A stretch of 64,000 nt of DNA from NCBI RefSeq assembly GCF_002958735.1, contig NZ_PPGH01000034.1:372001-436000 (forward strand), read 5' to 3'. This document shows, in pieces, positions 28,750-40,303 of the stretch (positions are counted from its first letter, which is position 1; every line of letters begins with the position of its first letter). The DNA is from Chromatium okenii (GTDB taxonomy: Bacteria; Pseudomonadota; Gammaproteobacteria; Chromatiales; Chromatiaceae). The translations under genes and the position numbers were made by a program. Below the pieces are notes generated by a model. It was not told the origin of the DNA. It did no database searches and worked only from the letters and a program-made list of their open reading frames with translations.

Positions 28750-30264
28750 ATGCACCGCACCAGCGGCATTTTGCTTCACCCGACTTCACTGCCCAGCCCT
28801 TTTGGAATCGGTGATCTCGGCCCTAGCGCCCATCGTTTCGTCGATTTTCTCGCACAAGCGGGGCAGGGACTGTGGCAGATGCTGCCATTGGGACCGACTG
28901 GTTATCGGGATTCACCCTATCAATGTACCTCCGCGTTTGCGGGTAATCCGCTGCTGATCAGTCCTGAAGGCTTGATGCAAGCCGGTTGGATTTCTGCTAC
29001 AGCACTGGATAATCCGCCGGCATTCCCCACGGATCAAGTCGATTTCGACGCAGTTAACGCGTGGAAATATCACCTGTTACAAACGGCGCTGCGTGGTTTT
29101 AATGACCACGCCAGCACTGCGGATCGTCAAGCCTTTGACGCTTTTTGTGCCGCCGAACAGGTGTGGTTGGATGATTTTGCGCTTTACTGTGCGTTGAAAA
29201 TCTATCACGACCGGCTGCCGTGGACGGCGTGGGAAACCGGTTATGCCCAGCGCGATCCTGATGCGCTCATGCAATGGTGCGCCGATCATCCGGCTGCGTT
29301 GGAATTACAACGGTTTGCGCAATTTGTCTTTTTTCAACAATGGCAGGCATTGCGCACCCATGCCCACGCGCAGGGCGTCCATCTCATTGGCGACATTCCA
29401 ATTTTCGTCGCCCACGATTCGAGTGAAGTCTGGACGCATCCCGAATGGTTTGAACTTGACGCCGACGGACATCCCACCGTCATCGCTGGCGTACCACCGG
29501 ATTATTTCAGCAACACCGGTCAGCGATGGGGCAATCCGCTGTATCGCTGGGAAACACTTGCGGCTGATGGCTACAGTTTTTGGGTAGAACGACTGCGCCG
29601 CATGTTGGAACTGGTTGATTTAGTACGCATTGACCACTTTCGCGGGTTCGCTGCCTACTGGGAAATTCCCGCTACCGAAGATACTGCGATGAACGGGCGC
29701 TGGGTGCAGGGACCGGGATTGGCGCTATTTCACGCGCTGCAAGCGGCACTCGGTGAAAATCTGCCGTTGATTGCTGAAGATTTGGGCATCATCACGCCCG
29801 ATGTCGAAGCCCTGCGCGATGAGTTACAACTGCCTGGAATGGCGGTGTTGCAATTCGGTTTTGAGGGCATTGAAGGTGATTTCGGACGCTCTGCATTTTT
29901 GCCGCATCATCACCGCACACAACTTGCGGTATACACCGGAACCCATGATAACAACAGCTTATTGGGCTGGTGGGCAGAACGCGATTCCGACACCCAGCGC
30001 AAAGTTCGCCATTATCTGAATACCGACGGCGCAGAAATTCACTGGGATTGCATTCGGATTGCGCTGGCATCGGTCGGCGCATTGGCATTATTTCCAATGC
30101 AGGATGTGCTGGGATTAGGCGCAGAATCCTGTATGAATCGCCCCGGCACTGCGACCGGCAACTGGATATGGCGTTACCGCGAGGATCAATTGGATGAAGC
30201 CGCTGCGGGACGTCTGCGCGAATTAACCCGACTTTACGGACGCTTGCCTTATCCCACCGAATAA
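28750..30264 (+). CDS. malQ: 4-alpha-glucanotransferase (amylomaltase)
   Basis: The 504-residue GH77 enzyme transfers alpha-1,4-glucan segments during maltodextrin and glycogen metabolism in the cytoplasm. I start at ATG 28750, with AGAGG eight bases upstream, giving MHRTSGILLHPTSLPSPFGIG. The catalytic regions are intact: nucleophile Asp in LVRIDHFRGF, acid/base Glu in LIAEDLGIITPDV and the third Asp in YTGTHDNNS. It is followed after 17 bases by a CPBP protease gene. pgm, another glycogen-related gene, lies about 2.5 kb downstream. Confidence 0.95.
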   Translation: MHRTSGILLHPTSLPSPFGIGDLGPSAHRFVDFLAQAGQGLWQMLPLGPTGYRDSPYQCTSAFAGNPLLISPEGLMQAGWISATALDNPPAFPTDQVDFDAVNAWKYHLLQTALRGFNDHASTADRQAFDAFCAAEQVWLDDFALYCALKIYHDRLPWTAWETGYAQRDPDALMQWCADHPAALELQRFAQFVFFQQWQALRTHAHAQGVHLIGDIPIFVAHDSSEVWTHPEWFELDADGHPTVIAGVPPDYFSNTGQRWGNPLYRWETLAADGYSFWVERLRRMLELVDLVRIDHFRGFAAYWEIPATEDTAMNGRWVQGPGLALFHALQAALGENLPLIAEDLGIITPDVEALRDELQLPGMAVLQFGFEGIEGDFGRSAFLPHHHRTQLAVYTGTHDNNSLLGWWAERDSDTQRKVRHYLNTDGAEIHWDCIRIALASVGALALFPMQDVLGLGAESCMNRPGTATGNWIWRYREDQLDEAAAGRLRELTRLYGRLPYPTE

Positions 30265-30281
30265 ATTCCATTCCATTCGCC

Positions 30282-31157
30282 ATGCGCATCACCATTGGCT
30301 TTTTCGCTTTTCTATTCCTCTGCTTCATGCTGGCCGCATCAATCGCACCTTCAGTGGTGGCGACAGGCTGGTTTGAGGTAGAGCCGCACCGCGTGATGAG
30401 TCGCCTCGCGCAATTCATCATGTTGATGAGTTTATGGCCGCTGTTATCGGCACTTGCGTTAACCAATCGTGACGCGCTGGGTTACGGCATCAGTGCACGG
30501 AAATGGTGGCGCAACGTGCTCTGTGGCGAAAGTCTCGGCGTCACCACCTTGTTGGTACTGGTGCTGGCGCTGCTGGTGTTGCAGATTCGCGTCCCCGATG
30601 CAGCGGTGCAGTTTTGGTCTGGCATTGTTGGTAAAACCGTACAAGCATTATTTGGCGGATTACTTATTGGTTTAATCGAAGAAACGTTTTTTCGCGGCGC
30701 AGTTTACAGCGCGATTCGTCGCCGTGACGGAGTACGCACTGCGGTCATTGGCTCGGCACTGCTGTACGCCGCAGTGCATTTTCTTAAACCCGGCGCATTG
30801 CCAGTTGGCATGACCTTTGACAGCACCAGCGCGTGGTTAATGTTCGGACAAACGTTCACCGACGCACTGCGTTGGCAACATCTGGACAGCTTTAGCGCCT
30901 TGTTTTGTTGCGGAATTTTGCTGGCGCTGGTGCGCGAACGCAGCGGTCACATCGGCTGGTGCGTCGGCATACACGCTGGCTGGGTATTGGTCATTCAACT
31001 CACGCGCTGGCTCACCGACGGCAATTCTGCGACGCCATTTGCCAGTTTCGTTGGCAATTACGATGGCATTATTGGCTGGCTCGCTGCGCTATGGATTGGC
31101 GTATTGATTATGGTTTATCGCTGGTTAATGCCGAATTTAATGCGCACTGCAAAATAA
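30282..31157 (+). CDS. CPBP-family intramembrane metalloprotease
   Basis: The 291-residue membrane protein has about seven hydrophobic segments and the CPBP/Abi signature. [10 protein letters not shown] (EExxxR) is motif 1, AAVHFLKPG contains the second metal-binding His, and [13 protein letters not shown] holds the third. Family members cleave prenylated or other membrane substrates and some serve in bacteriocin immunity; the substrate here is unknown. It follows malQ closely and precedes argH by 46 bases on the same strand. Confidence 0.85.
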   Translation: MRITIGFFAFLFLCFMLAASIAPSVVATGWFEVEPHRVMSRLAQFIMLMSLWPLLSALALTNRDALGYGISARKWWRNVLCGESLGVTTLLVLVLALLVLQIRVPDAAVQFWSGIVGKTVQALFGGLLIGLIEETFFRGAVYSAIRRRDGVRTAVIGSALLYAAVHFLKPGALPVGMTFDSTSAWLMFGQTFTDALRWQHLDSFSALFCCGILLALVRERSGHIGWCVGIHAGWVLVIQLTRWLTDGNSATPFASFVGNYDGIIGWLAALWIGVLIMVYRWLMPNLMRTAK

Positions 31158-31203
31158 CCGTCGTTTTTTAATTCACTTTCAATTCAATTTGCGGAATTTT
31201 TCA

Positions 31204-32607
31204 ATGCACGACACTTCCATCGTCAAACCTTGGGCGGGGCGTTTTAATGCGCCAACGGATGCCTTTGTTGAAGCCTTCACTGCTTCAGTTGCCTTCGATC
31301 AACGTCTTTATCGCTATGATATTCAAGGCTCAATTGCTCATGCAACCATGCTGGCGCAGCAAGGCATTCTGACTGCTGCCGAATGCGACGCGATCATCAG
31401 CGGATTAGAAGCGGTGCAATCTGAGATTGAAGCCGGAACTTTTAAGTGGTCAATTGCGCTGGAAGATGTGCACATGAACATCGAAACCGCATTAACCGCA
31501 AAGATCGGTGAAGCCGGAAAAAAACTGCATACCGGGCGCTCGCGTAACGATCAAATTGCGACTGATGTGCGGCTGTGGCTGCGCGATGAAATTGATTTAA
31601 TTCAATTAGAAATAAAGCGATTACAAACTGCTTTACTTGATTTAGCCGAGCGCGAAGCCGATACGATTTTGCCCGGCTTTACGCATTTACAAGTCGCGCA
31701 ACCAATCACCTTTGGTCATCATTTGCTCGCGTGGTTTGAAATGCTTGAACGCGACCGCGACCGTTTTACAGATTGTCGTCGTCGCTTGAATGTAATGCCG
31801 CTGGGCGCAGCAGCATTAGCTGGCACAACTTATCCCATTGATCGCCAATACACCGCGCAATTATTAGGCTTTGATCGCCCCGCCGAAAACTCATTAGATG
31901 CAGTCTCCGATCGAGATTTTGCGATTGAATTTACTGCTGCGGCAGCGATTTTAATGATGCACCTGTCGCGCTATTCCGAGGAACTGATTTTATGGTCTTC
32001 GGCGCAATTCGGTTTTATTGAATTATCCGACAGCTTTTGCACTGGCTCATCCATTATGCCGCAAAAGAAAAACCCTGATGTTCCAGAATTGGTGCGCGGC
32101 AAAAGTGGACGCATCTTTGGGCATTTAATGGGCTTATTGACGTTAATGAAAAGCCAGCCGCTGGCGTATAACAAAGACAACCAAGAAGATAAAGAACCGC
32201 TATTTGATACCGTGGATAATCTGAAAGGATCACTGCGCGTTTATGCCGATATGATGGGCAATGTTACCTGTCACCGCGAGCGAATGCGTGTTGCAGCAAA
32301 ACAGGGTTTTAGCACTGCAACTGATCTTGCAGATTATTTGGTACGGAATGGCATTGCTTTTCGTGATGCGCATGAAATCGTTGGAAAAGCGGTTGCATTT
32401 GGTGTGCGTGAAGGACGCGATTTAGCAGAATTAACGCTGGCGGAATTACAGCAATTTTCCGTTTCTATTCAGGCAGATGTTTTTGCGGTATTGACTTTGG
32501 AAGGTTCAGTCGCGGCCCGCAATCATCTTGGCGGTACTGCGCCAAATCAGGTGCGATCCGCAATTGTTCGTGCTCGCACCCGATTAAATACTGAAGAACG
32601 CAATTAA
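31204..32607 (+). CDS. argH: Argininosuccinate lyase
   Basis: ArgH splits argininosuccinate into arginine and fumarate, the last step of arginine synthesis. ATG 31204 gives [14 protein letters not shown]; a TTG at 31189 is possible but less likely. The 467-residue length is typical. The catalytic serine loop [21 protein letters not shown] and TRLHLQ-like [14 protein letters not shown] are all present. The other arginine genes in the window (argF, argD) are about 15 kb away on the opposite strand. Its 3' end is followed by a block of palindromic repeats. Confidence 0.96.
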   Translation: MHDTSIVKPWAGRFNAPTDAFVEAFTASVAFDQRLYRYDIQGSIAHATMLAQQGILTAAECDAIISGLEAVQSEIEAGTFKWSIALEDVHMNIETALTAKIGEAGKKLHTGRSRNDQIATDVRLWLRDEIDLIQLEIKRLQTALLDLAEREADTILPGFTHLQVAQPITFGHHLLAWFEMLERDRDRFTDCRRRLNVMPLGAAALAGTTYPIDRQYTAQLLGFDRPAENSLDAVSDRDFAIEFTAAAAILMMHLSRYSEELILWSSAQFGFIELSDSFCTGSSIMPQKKNPDVPELVRGKSGRIFGHLMGLLTLMKSQPLAYNKDNQEDKEPLFDTVDNLKGSLRVYADMMGNVTCHRERMRVAAKQGFSTATDLADYLVRNGIAFRDAHEIVGKAVAFGVREGRDLAELTLAELQQFSVSIQADVFAVLTLEGSVAARNHLGGTAPNQVRSAIVRARTRLNTEERN

Positions 32608-32635
32608 ATTTGCGATTCCAAAAAGCGCCCTTTGA

Positions 32636-32761
32636 AAAATCCCCCCCGCCCCCCTTTGCTAAAGGGGGGAGAAGAAAACCCCCTTTGCCAAAGGGAGGAA
32701 AAACACCCTTTGAAAAAGAGGTAGTAAAAGCCCCCCTTTGAAAAAGGGGGGTTGGGGGGAT
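32636..32761. repeat. Block of CCCCCTTT/AAAGGGGG palindromes between argH and pgm
   Basis: Four imperfect hairpins stand in series: CCCCCCTTTGCTAAAGGGGGG, CCCCTTTGCCAAAGGG, CCCTTTGAAAAAGAGG and CCCCCCTTTGAAAAAGGGGGG followed by TTGGGGGGATTT. They fill the gap between convergent genes and may terminate both transcripts. The same family interrupts the response regulator at 13682. Confidence 0.75.
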
Positions 32762-32776
32762 TTAAACAGCAGCGAT

Positions 32777-34439
<1,663 letters not shown>

Positions 34440-34567
34440 CTACACTAGCGAGGCAGTGTTGGCGGCGACCTTGCAGCAAGCGGCTGCAAGTCAGTCATTC
34501 TAGCGTCAAGCTCATGCGACAATGACGCGATTCAATTCAATCGAAAACATGAAGGTAGTAAACGAAA

Positions 34568-36482
34568 ATGACTGTTGAAGCGCATAAGGAAACATTGGAA
34601 TTTAAAGCCGAAGTCAGCCAAGTCTTAGATTTGGTGATTCGGTCGCTGTACTCGAATAAGGAAATCTTTCTGCGCGAGTTGGTCTCGAATGCGTCAGACG
34701 CTGCCGAGAAGCTGCGTTTTGAAGCGTTGAGTGACGGCGGATTGTACGAAGGCGATGCCGAGCTGCGCATTCGCGTCGAAGTCGATAAAGACGCCGGAAC
34801 GTTGACCATTTCCGACAACGGCATCGGGCTAGGTCGGCAGGAAGTGATGGACACCATCGGCAGCATCGCCAGCTCCGGCACGCGGCGTTTTGTGAGGCGC
34901 TATCGGGCGAACAGGCGAAAGACAGCACGTTGATCGGACAATTTGGCGTGGGTTTTTATTCCGCCTACATCGTCGCCGACAAAGTGACGCTGATTTCGCG
35001 CCGCGCTGGGTTGAGTGCCGAACATGGCGTGTGCTGGGAATCTGACGGGCGCGGCAGCTACACGCTTGAAACCGTTGAGAAAACCACTCGCGGCACGATG
35101 TCATTCTGCATCTGAAAGAGACGAGAAGGAATTTCTCGACAACTGGCGGCTGCGTTCGATCATCGGCAAATTTTCCGATCACATCGCGCTGCCGGTGGAG
35201 ATGCGCAAAGAGTTTTACGGCGAGGAAGCAGAAGCGAAAAAGGATGAACCGCCTGAATATGAACAGGTTAATCGCGGCACTGCACTGTGGATGCGCAATA
35301 AAGCGGAATTGACTGAGGCGATTATCACGATTTCTATAAGCACGTTTCGCATGATTTTGAACCGCCGCTGGCGTATGCGCACAATCGCGTTGAAGGCAGC
35401 AACGAATACACAACGCTATTGTATGTGCCGAAAAAAGCGCCTTGGGATTTATTCGACCGCGATCAAAAACACGGCGTGAAGCTATACGTTAAGCGCGTAT
35501 TCATCATGGATGAAGCGGATAAATTAATGCCGCATTACCTGCGCTTTGTAAAAGGTGTCGTTGATTCCGATGATTTACCGCTCAATGTTTCTCGTGAATT
35601 GCTGCAACACAATCGCAAGATTGACACCATTCGGCAGGCCAATACCAAGCGCATTTTGAGTGTATTGGAAACGCTGGCGACTGATGACGCTGAGAAATAC
35701 GGCGCGTTCTGGGATGAATTCGGGCGAGTGGTTAAAGAAGGGCCCGCCGAGGATTTCGCCAATAAAGAACGCCTTGCTGGTTTAATGCGTTTTTCCACCA
35801 CGCACCGCGATGATAATACCCAGCGCGAATCGCTTGATGCCTATATTGAACGCATGAAAGAAGGTCAGGACAAATTTATTACATCACTGCGGATAGCGCC
35901 GCCGCTGCTCGCCACAGTCCGCATTTGGAAGTATTCCGCAAAAAGGGTGTGGAAGTGCTGCTGCTTTCGGATCGCGTTGATGAATGGTTAGTCAGTCATT
36001 TGACCGAATACAAAGACAAGCATTTCCAATCGGTCACGAAAGGCGATCTCAATCTCGGCGAGCTGGCAGATAAGGATGAAAAAGAAGCCAAGGAAAAGGC
36101 TGCTGCTGAACACGGTTCATTGCTTGAGCGATTGAAAACTGCGCTCGGCGAGCGGGTTGATGCAGTGCGTCCGAGTACCCGCTTGGTTGATTCGCCAGCC
36201 TGTTTGGTGGTCGGCGAATACGATATGAGCGCCAATTTAGCGCGTGTATTAAAAGCAGTGGGTCAGAATGCGCCCGATAGCAAACCGACCTTGGAAGTCA
36301 ATTTCGATCATTTGCTGGTCAAACGATTGGAAGCGGAAACTGATGACACGCGCTTTAATGATTTGGCGCTGATTCTGTTCGATCAAGCGCAATTGGCTGA
36401 AGGCGGGCAATTGGATGATCCAGCGGGATTTGTGGGGCGCATCAATCAATTGATGCTGAAAATGATGTTAGCTGACAACTAA
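34568..36482 (+). pseudogene. htpG: Chaperone HtpG (Hsp90) split by five one-base losses
   Basis: The ATP-binding N-domain ([31 protein letters not shown]) and the middle domain ([37 protein letters not shown]) are recognisable. So is the C-domain (SPACLVVGEYDMS), although the frame changes repeatedly. Losses lie near 34890 (T run), 35098, 35125 and 35323 (each GG to G) and 35887 (A run). Restoring five bases gives exactly 640 codons, normal for HtpG. A possible heat-shock-type promoter (CCCTTGAG, 14 bases, CCTACA) lies around 34416-34442, upstream of the start, but is weak. Sequencing error is the likely cause. Confidence 0.9.
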
Positions 36483-36502
36483 CAAACGCTGTTTTCTAGT
36501 AT

Positions 36503-36537
36503 AAAAAAGCCTCGTCCGTTTAGGCGAGGCTTTTTTA
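36503..36537. terminator. Terminator after htpG
   Basis: AAAAAAGCCTCG pairs with CGAGGCTTTTTT across a ten-base loop. It has A and T tracts on both sides, so it can serve both htpG and the convergent Uma2 gene. Confidence 0.85.
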
Positions 36538-36561
36538 TGATTGGGTGTTGCAGTCGATTCT

Positions 36562-37131
36562 CTAGGGCAATACAACATCTTCATACAAATCTGCCAGCGT
36601 AAATTGCAGTTGTAATGGCGGACAATCAAAATGCAATTCGCCAGCGTCTTCATAACAAGAATAAAGCCATTGCCCAACCTCATTGCGCTGATACAGTTCA
36701 ACCTTCTGCTGGGTTTGATCAACCAATAAATAATAGCGCAATGACGGCAGCATTCGATAATTTGCCAGCTTTTCGCGCCGATCTGTTAATTCTGTCGATG
36801 GTGATAACACTTCTGCAATCAAACAAGGTGCGGTTTTATAAAATGGTTTGCGGTCATCAGCGTCACAAGTTAATACTACATCTGGATAATAAAAAATCTC
36901 ACTTGTAGCAATATGCACCTTCATATCACCCATAAATACGCCGCAGTGTGTGCCGCGAGTTGCTGCCCGCAAATGAAAAAACACATTGCCTGCAATCCGA
37001 TTGTGCTTTTCACTTACGCCAGCCATTGCAAATACCTGTCCGGCGATATATTCGTGACGAATTGAACTGAGTTGTTCGCCAGTTAAATACTCATCAGCGG
37101 TGATAGTTTCTATAGCATTTGGAATTGACAT
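36562..37131 (-). CDS. Uma2-family (DUF820) putative endonuclease
   Basis: The 189-residue protein has the Uma2 fold signature. TADEYLTGEQ and HEYIAGQVFAMAGVSEKHNRIAGNV open it, and YPDVVLTCD and CLIAEVLSPSTELTDRREKLANYR carry the PD-(D/E)xK-like acidic residues and Lys. Such genes occur in many copies in cyanobacteria and some sulfur bacteria, often near mobile DNA; the target is unknown. It forms a single-gene unit at the left edge of the accessory zone. Confidence 0.88.
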   Translation of the reverse strand: MSIPNAIETITADEYLTGEQLSSIRHEYIAGQVFAMAGVSEKHNRIAGNVFFHLRAATRGTHCGVFMGDMKVHIATSEIFYYPDVVLTCDADDRKPFYKTAPCLIAEVLSPSTELTDRREKLANYRMLPSLRYYLLVDQTQQKVELYQRNEVGQWLYSCYEDAGELHFDCPPLQLQFTLADLYEDVVLP

Positions 37132-37151
37132 CTTAATGTTCCTCGAAGTAA

Positions 37152-37178
37152 AAGCCCTCTTTAATTAAAAAGAGGGCT
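37152..37178. terminator. Hairpin between Uma2 gene and broken repeat protein
   Basis: AGCCCTCTTT pairs with AAAGAGGGCT-like sequence around AATTAA and carries the stop codon of the minus-strand fragment. It could act as a terminator or be the edge of the truncation. Confidence 0.4.
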
Positions 37179-37410
37179 GAATGAAATGACACTTGCAACG
37201 GCGATGCGCAACAGTTTGGTTCCCGCGCTCGTGGCTTTTAATGGCACGTTTAGCATTTTCGATTCGCCCGCTGCCAACTGACCGATTTCACCGTAGGCGT
37301 CACCGGCGGTGCCGCAATCTTTCTGAGCCGTTGGCTGATCCGCCCACACTTCCAGATAACCCGCATTCATCGTGGTATTTCCCAAATTTTTGACGGTAAT
37401 TGCGATCTTA

Positions 37411-38407
37411 GAGGATGTTTAGGAACTAAACTTCTGATTTTAATGTATAAATTTCTTTATAAGAATTGATTTTATTAAAAATGTGCAGTTTCTATTTGGA
37501 GATTTTGAAATGATCTCAAACAATAGTCATTCCACTAAACGATATCCAAGTGACCTCTCAGATGAGGAGTGGAAAGTCATCAAGCCCATCTTCGAAGAAC
37601 TTGATCCTTATACCACTGGACGCCCACGAACCAGCGATCTCCGTGAAATTTTAAACGCGATTTTTTATCTAAATAAAACAGGTTATCCATGGCGTTATTT
37701 ACCAACAGATTTCCCTTCTTATTCTCTTGTTAATTACTATTACAATAAATGGACTAATAACCGCATACTCGAACAAGTCAATGCAGCACTGCGGAGGCGT
37801 TTGCGCGAAAAAAAAGACCGAACACCAGATCCAACGGGGGCGATTATTGATAGCCAAAGTGTCAAAGGTAGTCCGGAATCAGCGATAGATTCAGGGTTTG
37901 ATGGTGGCAAGTTAGTTAAAGGTCGGAAACGACATATCATTGTGGATACAATGGGTTATCTACTCGTTGTTTGGGTACATGCTGCCAATATCTTCGATGG
38001 TAAAGCAGCATATCAGGTGATTAGCAATTTGTTTTTGTTACTCCATACCGTAAAAATTATTTGGGCTGATGGTGCATATTCCGGTGATGAATTATTTAAA
38101 TGGGTTTTGTCTGAATTTAACTGTACGCTTGAAGTTGTTAATAAGAAAAAAGGGGTTAAAGGTTTCCATGTTTTACCTCACCGCTGGGTGGTCGAAAGAA
38201 CATTTGCTTGGCTTGGACGATCACGTCGATTGAGTAAAGACTACGAGCGCAATCGAAGTTCAAGTGAAGCGCAGGTTTATGTTGCGTCTAGTCGTTTACT
38301 TCTCAGGAATATTTGCAACACTCAGCTGACTTATAAATTAGCCTTGAGCTGATTTTTTGTTAAAAATTGGTTGTTTTTATTTTAGTGGTTGGTTTCTATA
38401 CATCCTC
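37411..38407 (+). mobile_element. IS5-family insertion sequence (complete, 997 bp)
   Basis: The ends are GAGGATGTTTAGGAACTAAAC on the left and, read inward from the right, GAGGATGTATAGAAACCAACC. That is about 17 matches in 21 positions. A 3-base TTA target duplication flanks it (37408-37410 and 38408-38410), as in IS1031/ISL2-type IS5 elements. It carries one intact transposase gene and splits the CARDB domain of the host gene. It is likely active or recently active. Confidence 0.92.
37510..38352 (+). CDS. IS5-family DDE transposase
   Basis: ATG 37510 follows GGAG by eight bases; the open frame extends back to 37483. The 280-residue protein has the IS5 N-terminal domain (YPSDLSDEEWKVIKPIFEE) and a DDE core. 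The core has Asp in AIIDSQSVKG, Asp in IIWADGAYSG and Glu in HRWVVERTFAWLGRSRRLSKDYE. It is uninterrupted and fills most of the IS. Confidence 0.93.
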   Translation: MISNNSHSTKRYPSDLSDEEWKVIKPIFEELDPYTTGRPRTSDLREILNAIFYLNKTGYPWRYLPTDFPSYSLVNYYYNKWTNNRILEQVNAALRRRLREKKDRTPDPTGAIIDSQSVKGSPESAIDSGFDGGKLVKGRKRHIIVDTMGYLLVVWVHAANIFDGKAAYQVISNLFLLLHTVKIIWADGAYSGDELFKWVLSEFNCTLEVVNKKKGVKGFHVLPHRWVVERTFAWLGRSRRLSKDYERNRSSSEAQVYVASSRLLLRNICNTQLTYKLALS

Positions 38408-39411
38408 TTAAAGTTGCCTTTGGCTGCAGGCGTCGCTGGGTTAATGGCAATCGCCATGACCCGCACATCAGCGACGGGCGTGGTGTCCATGCTGAAAGTG
38501 GCGGTTACGGATTTGCCGCTGCTCGGTGTGACTCGGCATTGATTGGGATTGGAGATTGCGGCGGTGCAGCCGTTCCAATGGCGAAAGGTTTCGCCGGTGG
38601 CGGGCAGTGCGGTGAGCATGACGGCAGTGTCGCTGCTAAAACTGGCCGTACAGTTGGTACCAGTACCGCAACTGATTCCCGCCGGGTTGCTGGTGACGTT
38701 GCCATTGCCGACGGTTTTGACCGTGAGATTGCCGCCGGTTGGCGTGGGAATGGTGGCAAAAGTTGCAGTGACGGTTTGCGCTTTGCTCATTTTGAGCGTG
38801 CATTGCAGCGGATTTGCTGCAACTGCGCTACAGCCGCTCCAACTGACGAAGGTCGCGCCGGTGTCCGGTTGAGCGATCAACGTGACCGTTTTGCCGCTGG
38901 CGAAATTCTCCGTGCAATCACTGCCGCAATTGATGCCGTTCGGATTGCTGCTGATTGTGCCGTTGCCGGTTTTCGTGACGGTAAGGCGGAAGGTGGAAAA
39001 TAGTGCTGTGAAATTCGCCGTCACGGTTTTAGTCGCAGTGATATTCGTCAATCTGCAACTCGTGCCGCTGCAATCGCCACTAAAACCCGTGAAGTTATAA
39101 CCAGTTTTTGGCGTTGCCGTGCAATTACTCGAACCACCGTAAGTCACCGGATTAACGCTGCAATTCACGCTGCCGCCGAGTGACGGATTTGCAGTTGCGT
39201 TAATTGGATAAGTGATCGCAGTGAAATTCGCCGTCACGGTTTTATTCGCAGTGACATTCGTCAAACTGCAACTCGTGCCGCTGCAATCGCCGCTAAATCC
39301 ACTGAAGTTATAACCAGTCTTTGATGTCGCAGTGCAATTACTCGAACCGCCATAACTCACTAGATTAACGCTGCAATTCACACTGCCGCCAATTGAAGGA
39401 TTCACAGTGGC

Positions 39412-39907
39412 GTTGATCCGTATTATTTAACGCACAAGGCCGTTGCGCTCGATTATCACCCCGAAGTGATTTTAGCGGGGCGGCGGATTAACGATGGCAT
39501 GGCCGCTTATATTGCCCAGCAAACGGTCAAGTGCATGATTCAACACGGCGACCGCATTAAAGGCGCACAAGTGATCGTATTGGGTTTGACATTCGAAGAG
39601 AATTGCCCTGATTTGCGCAATTCCAAAGTCGCCGATTTAATTACCGAATTGCAATCATTTGGCTGCGCAGTGACGGTACATGATCCGCTGGCAGCAGCGG
39701 CAGAAGCTGACCACGAATACGGCTTGAAATTGACAACATGGGAGCAATTGCCCAATAAAGCTGCGGCAATTGTTGCTGCCGTATCACACCATGAGTATTT
39801 AGAAATGTCGCAGGCATCTCAAACCGGGTGGCGTCTTTATTGATGTGAAGTCGGCGTATGATCCGGCGGCAATTGTTGCGGCTGGTTTTCAGTTGTGGCG
39901 GTTATAA
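39412..39907 (+). pseudogene. C-terminal fragment of a TviB/WbpA-type UDP-sugar dehydrogenase
   Basis: Codons from GTT 39412 read VDPYYLTHKAVALDYHPEVIL, then AGRRINDGMAAYIAQQTVK and IVLGLTFEENCPDLRNSKV. This is the C-terminal substrate-binding region of UDP-N-acetylglucosamine 6-dehydrogenases used for polysaccharide synthesis. A frame error near 39815 is followed by KPGGVFIDVKSAYDPAA and LWRL with a stop at 39907. The NAD-binding half and catalytic Cys are missing; the left end abuts the repeat-protein fragment directly. Confidence 0.85.
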
Positions 39908-39979
39908 AATAAAATCGCGCTCCAAGTCGTCACTTGGGGCGCGGTGGTTGTGAATAGCAATTGAAACCGGAAACACGCA

Positions 39980-40174
39980 ATGAACGAACTCTATTATGGC
40001 GATAATCTGGAAGTGTTGCGCAATAACATTGCACAAAACAGCGTTGATTTGTGTTATATCGACCCGCCATTTAATTCCAAACGCAATTATTTCCAGATTT
40101 ATACCAATATCGGCACAGAAGATCAGGCGCAAGCACAGGCAAGTTTCAATAAAATCATACACTTAGAAGGCTAA
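39980..40174 (+). pseudogene. N-terminal fragment of a site-specific DNA methyltransferase
   Basis: The 64 codons begin MNELYYGDNLEVLRNNI and include LCYIDPPFNSKRNYFQIY, the DPPF catalytic motif IV with its usual context in beta-type N6-adenine/N4-cytosine methyltransferases. Homology ends near QAQASF and the frame stops at 40174, so the rest of a gene of several hundred codons is absent. A possible C-terminal piece of the same family is on the opposite strand at 45740-45970. Confidence 0.75.
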
Positions 40175-40303
40175 CTATTTAATAAAAAGCGTCTATACTT
40201 AACGCTGCTTGACACAAAATTATAAACAGCATGGCATTTTAACAAGCAAACACCATCCACAAAGTGGCTCACCTTAACAAAACTAGCCGTTAGGACGCAA
40301 ACT

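Larger units (their letters stand above)
37161..39411 (-). pseudogene. InlB-repeat/CARDB secreted-protein fragment, interrupted by the IS5 element
   Basis: The minus strand from 39411 to 38408 encodes four to five InlB B-type repeats (for example NPSIGGSVNCSVN and NGTISSNPNGINCGSDC). It then starts a CARDB domain (VADVRVMAIAINPATPAAKGNFK), which is cut by the insertion sequence at 37411-38407. Joining across the IS, with one TTA copy removed, restores KGNFKIAITVKNLGNTTMN in frame. Both ends are truncated. The N-terminus stops at a junction with a sugar-dehydrogenase fragment at 39411/39412, and the CARDB end is replaced by ASVISFSPLFN and a stop. It is a relative of 6777-8660 and is clearly nonfunctional. 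Confidence 0.85.

Noticed and set aside
28506-28814. 102-codon frame upstream of malQ
   Set aside because: It overlaps the malQ start in another frame and has no recognisable domain; the region is better read as divergent promoters.
40175-40303. TTGACA near 40210 as promoter of the adhesin
   Set aside because: No acceptable -10 box lies 16-18 bases downstream, so I do not call it.
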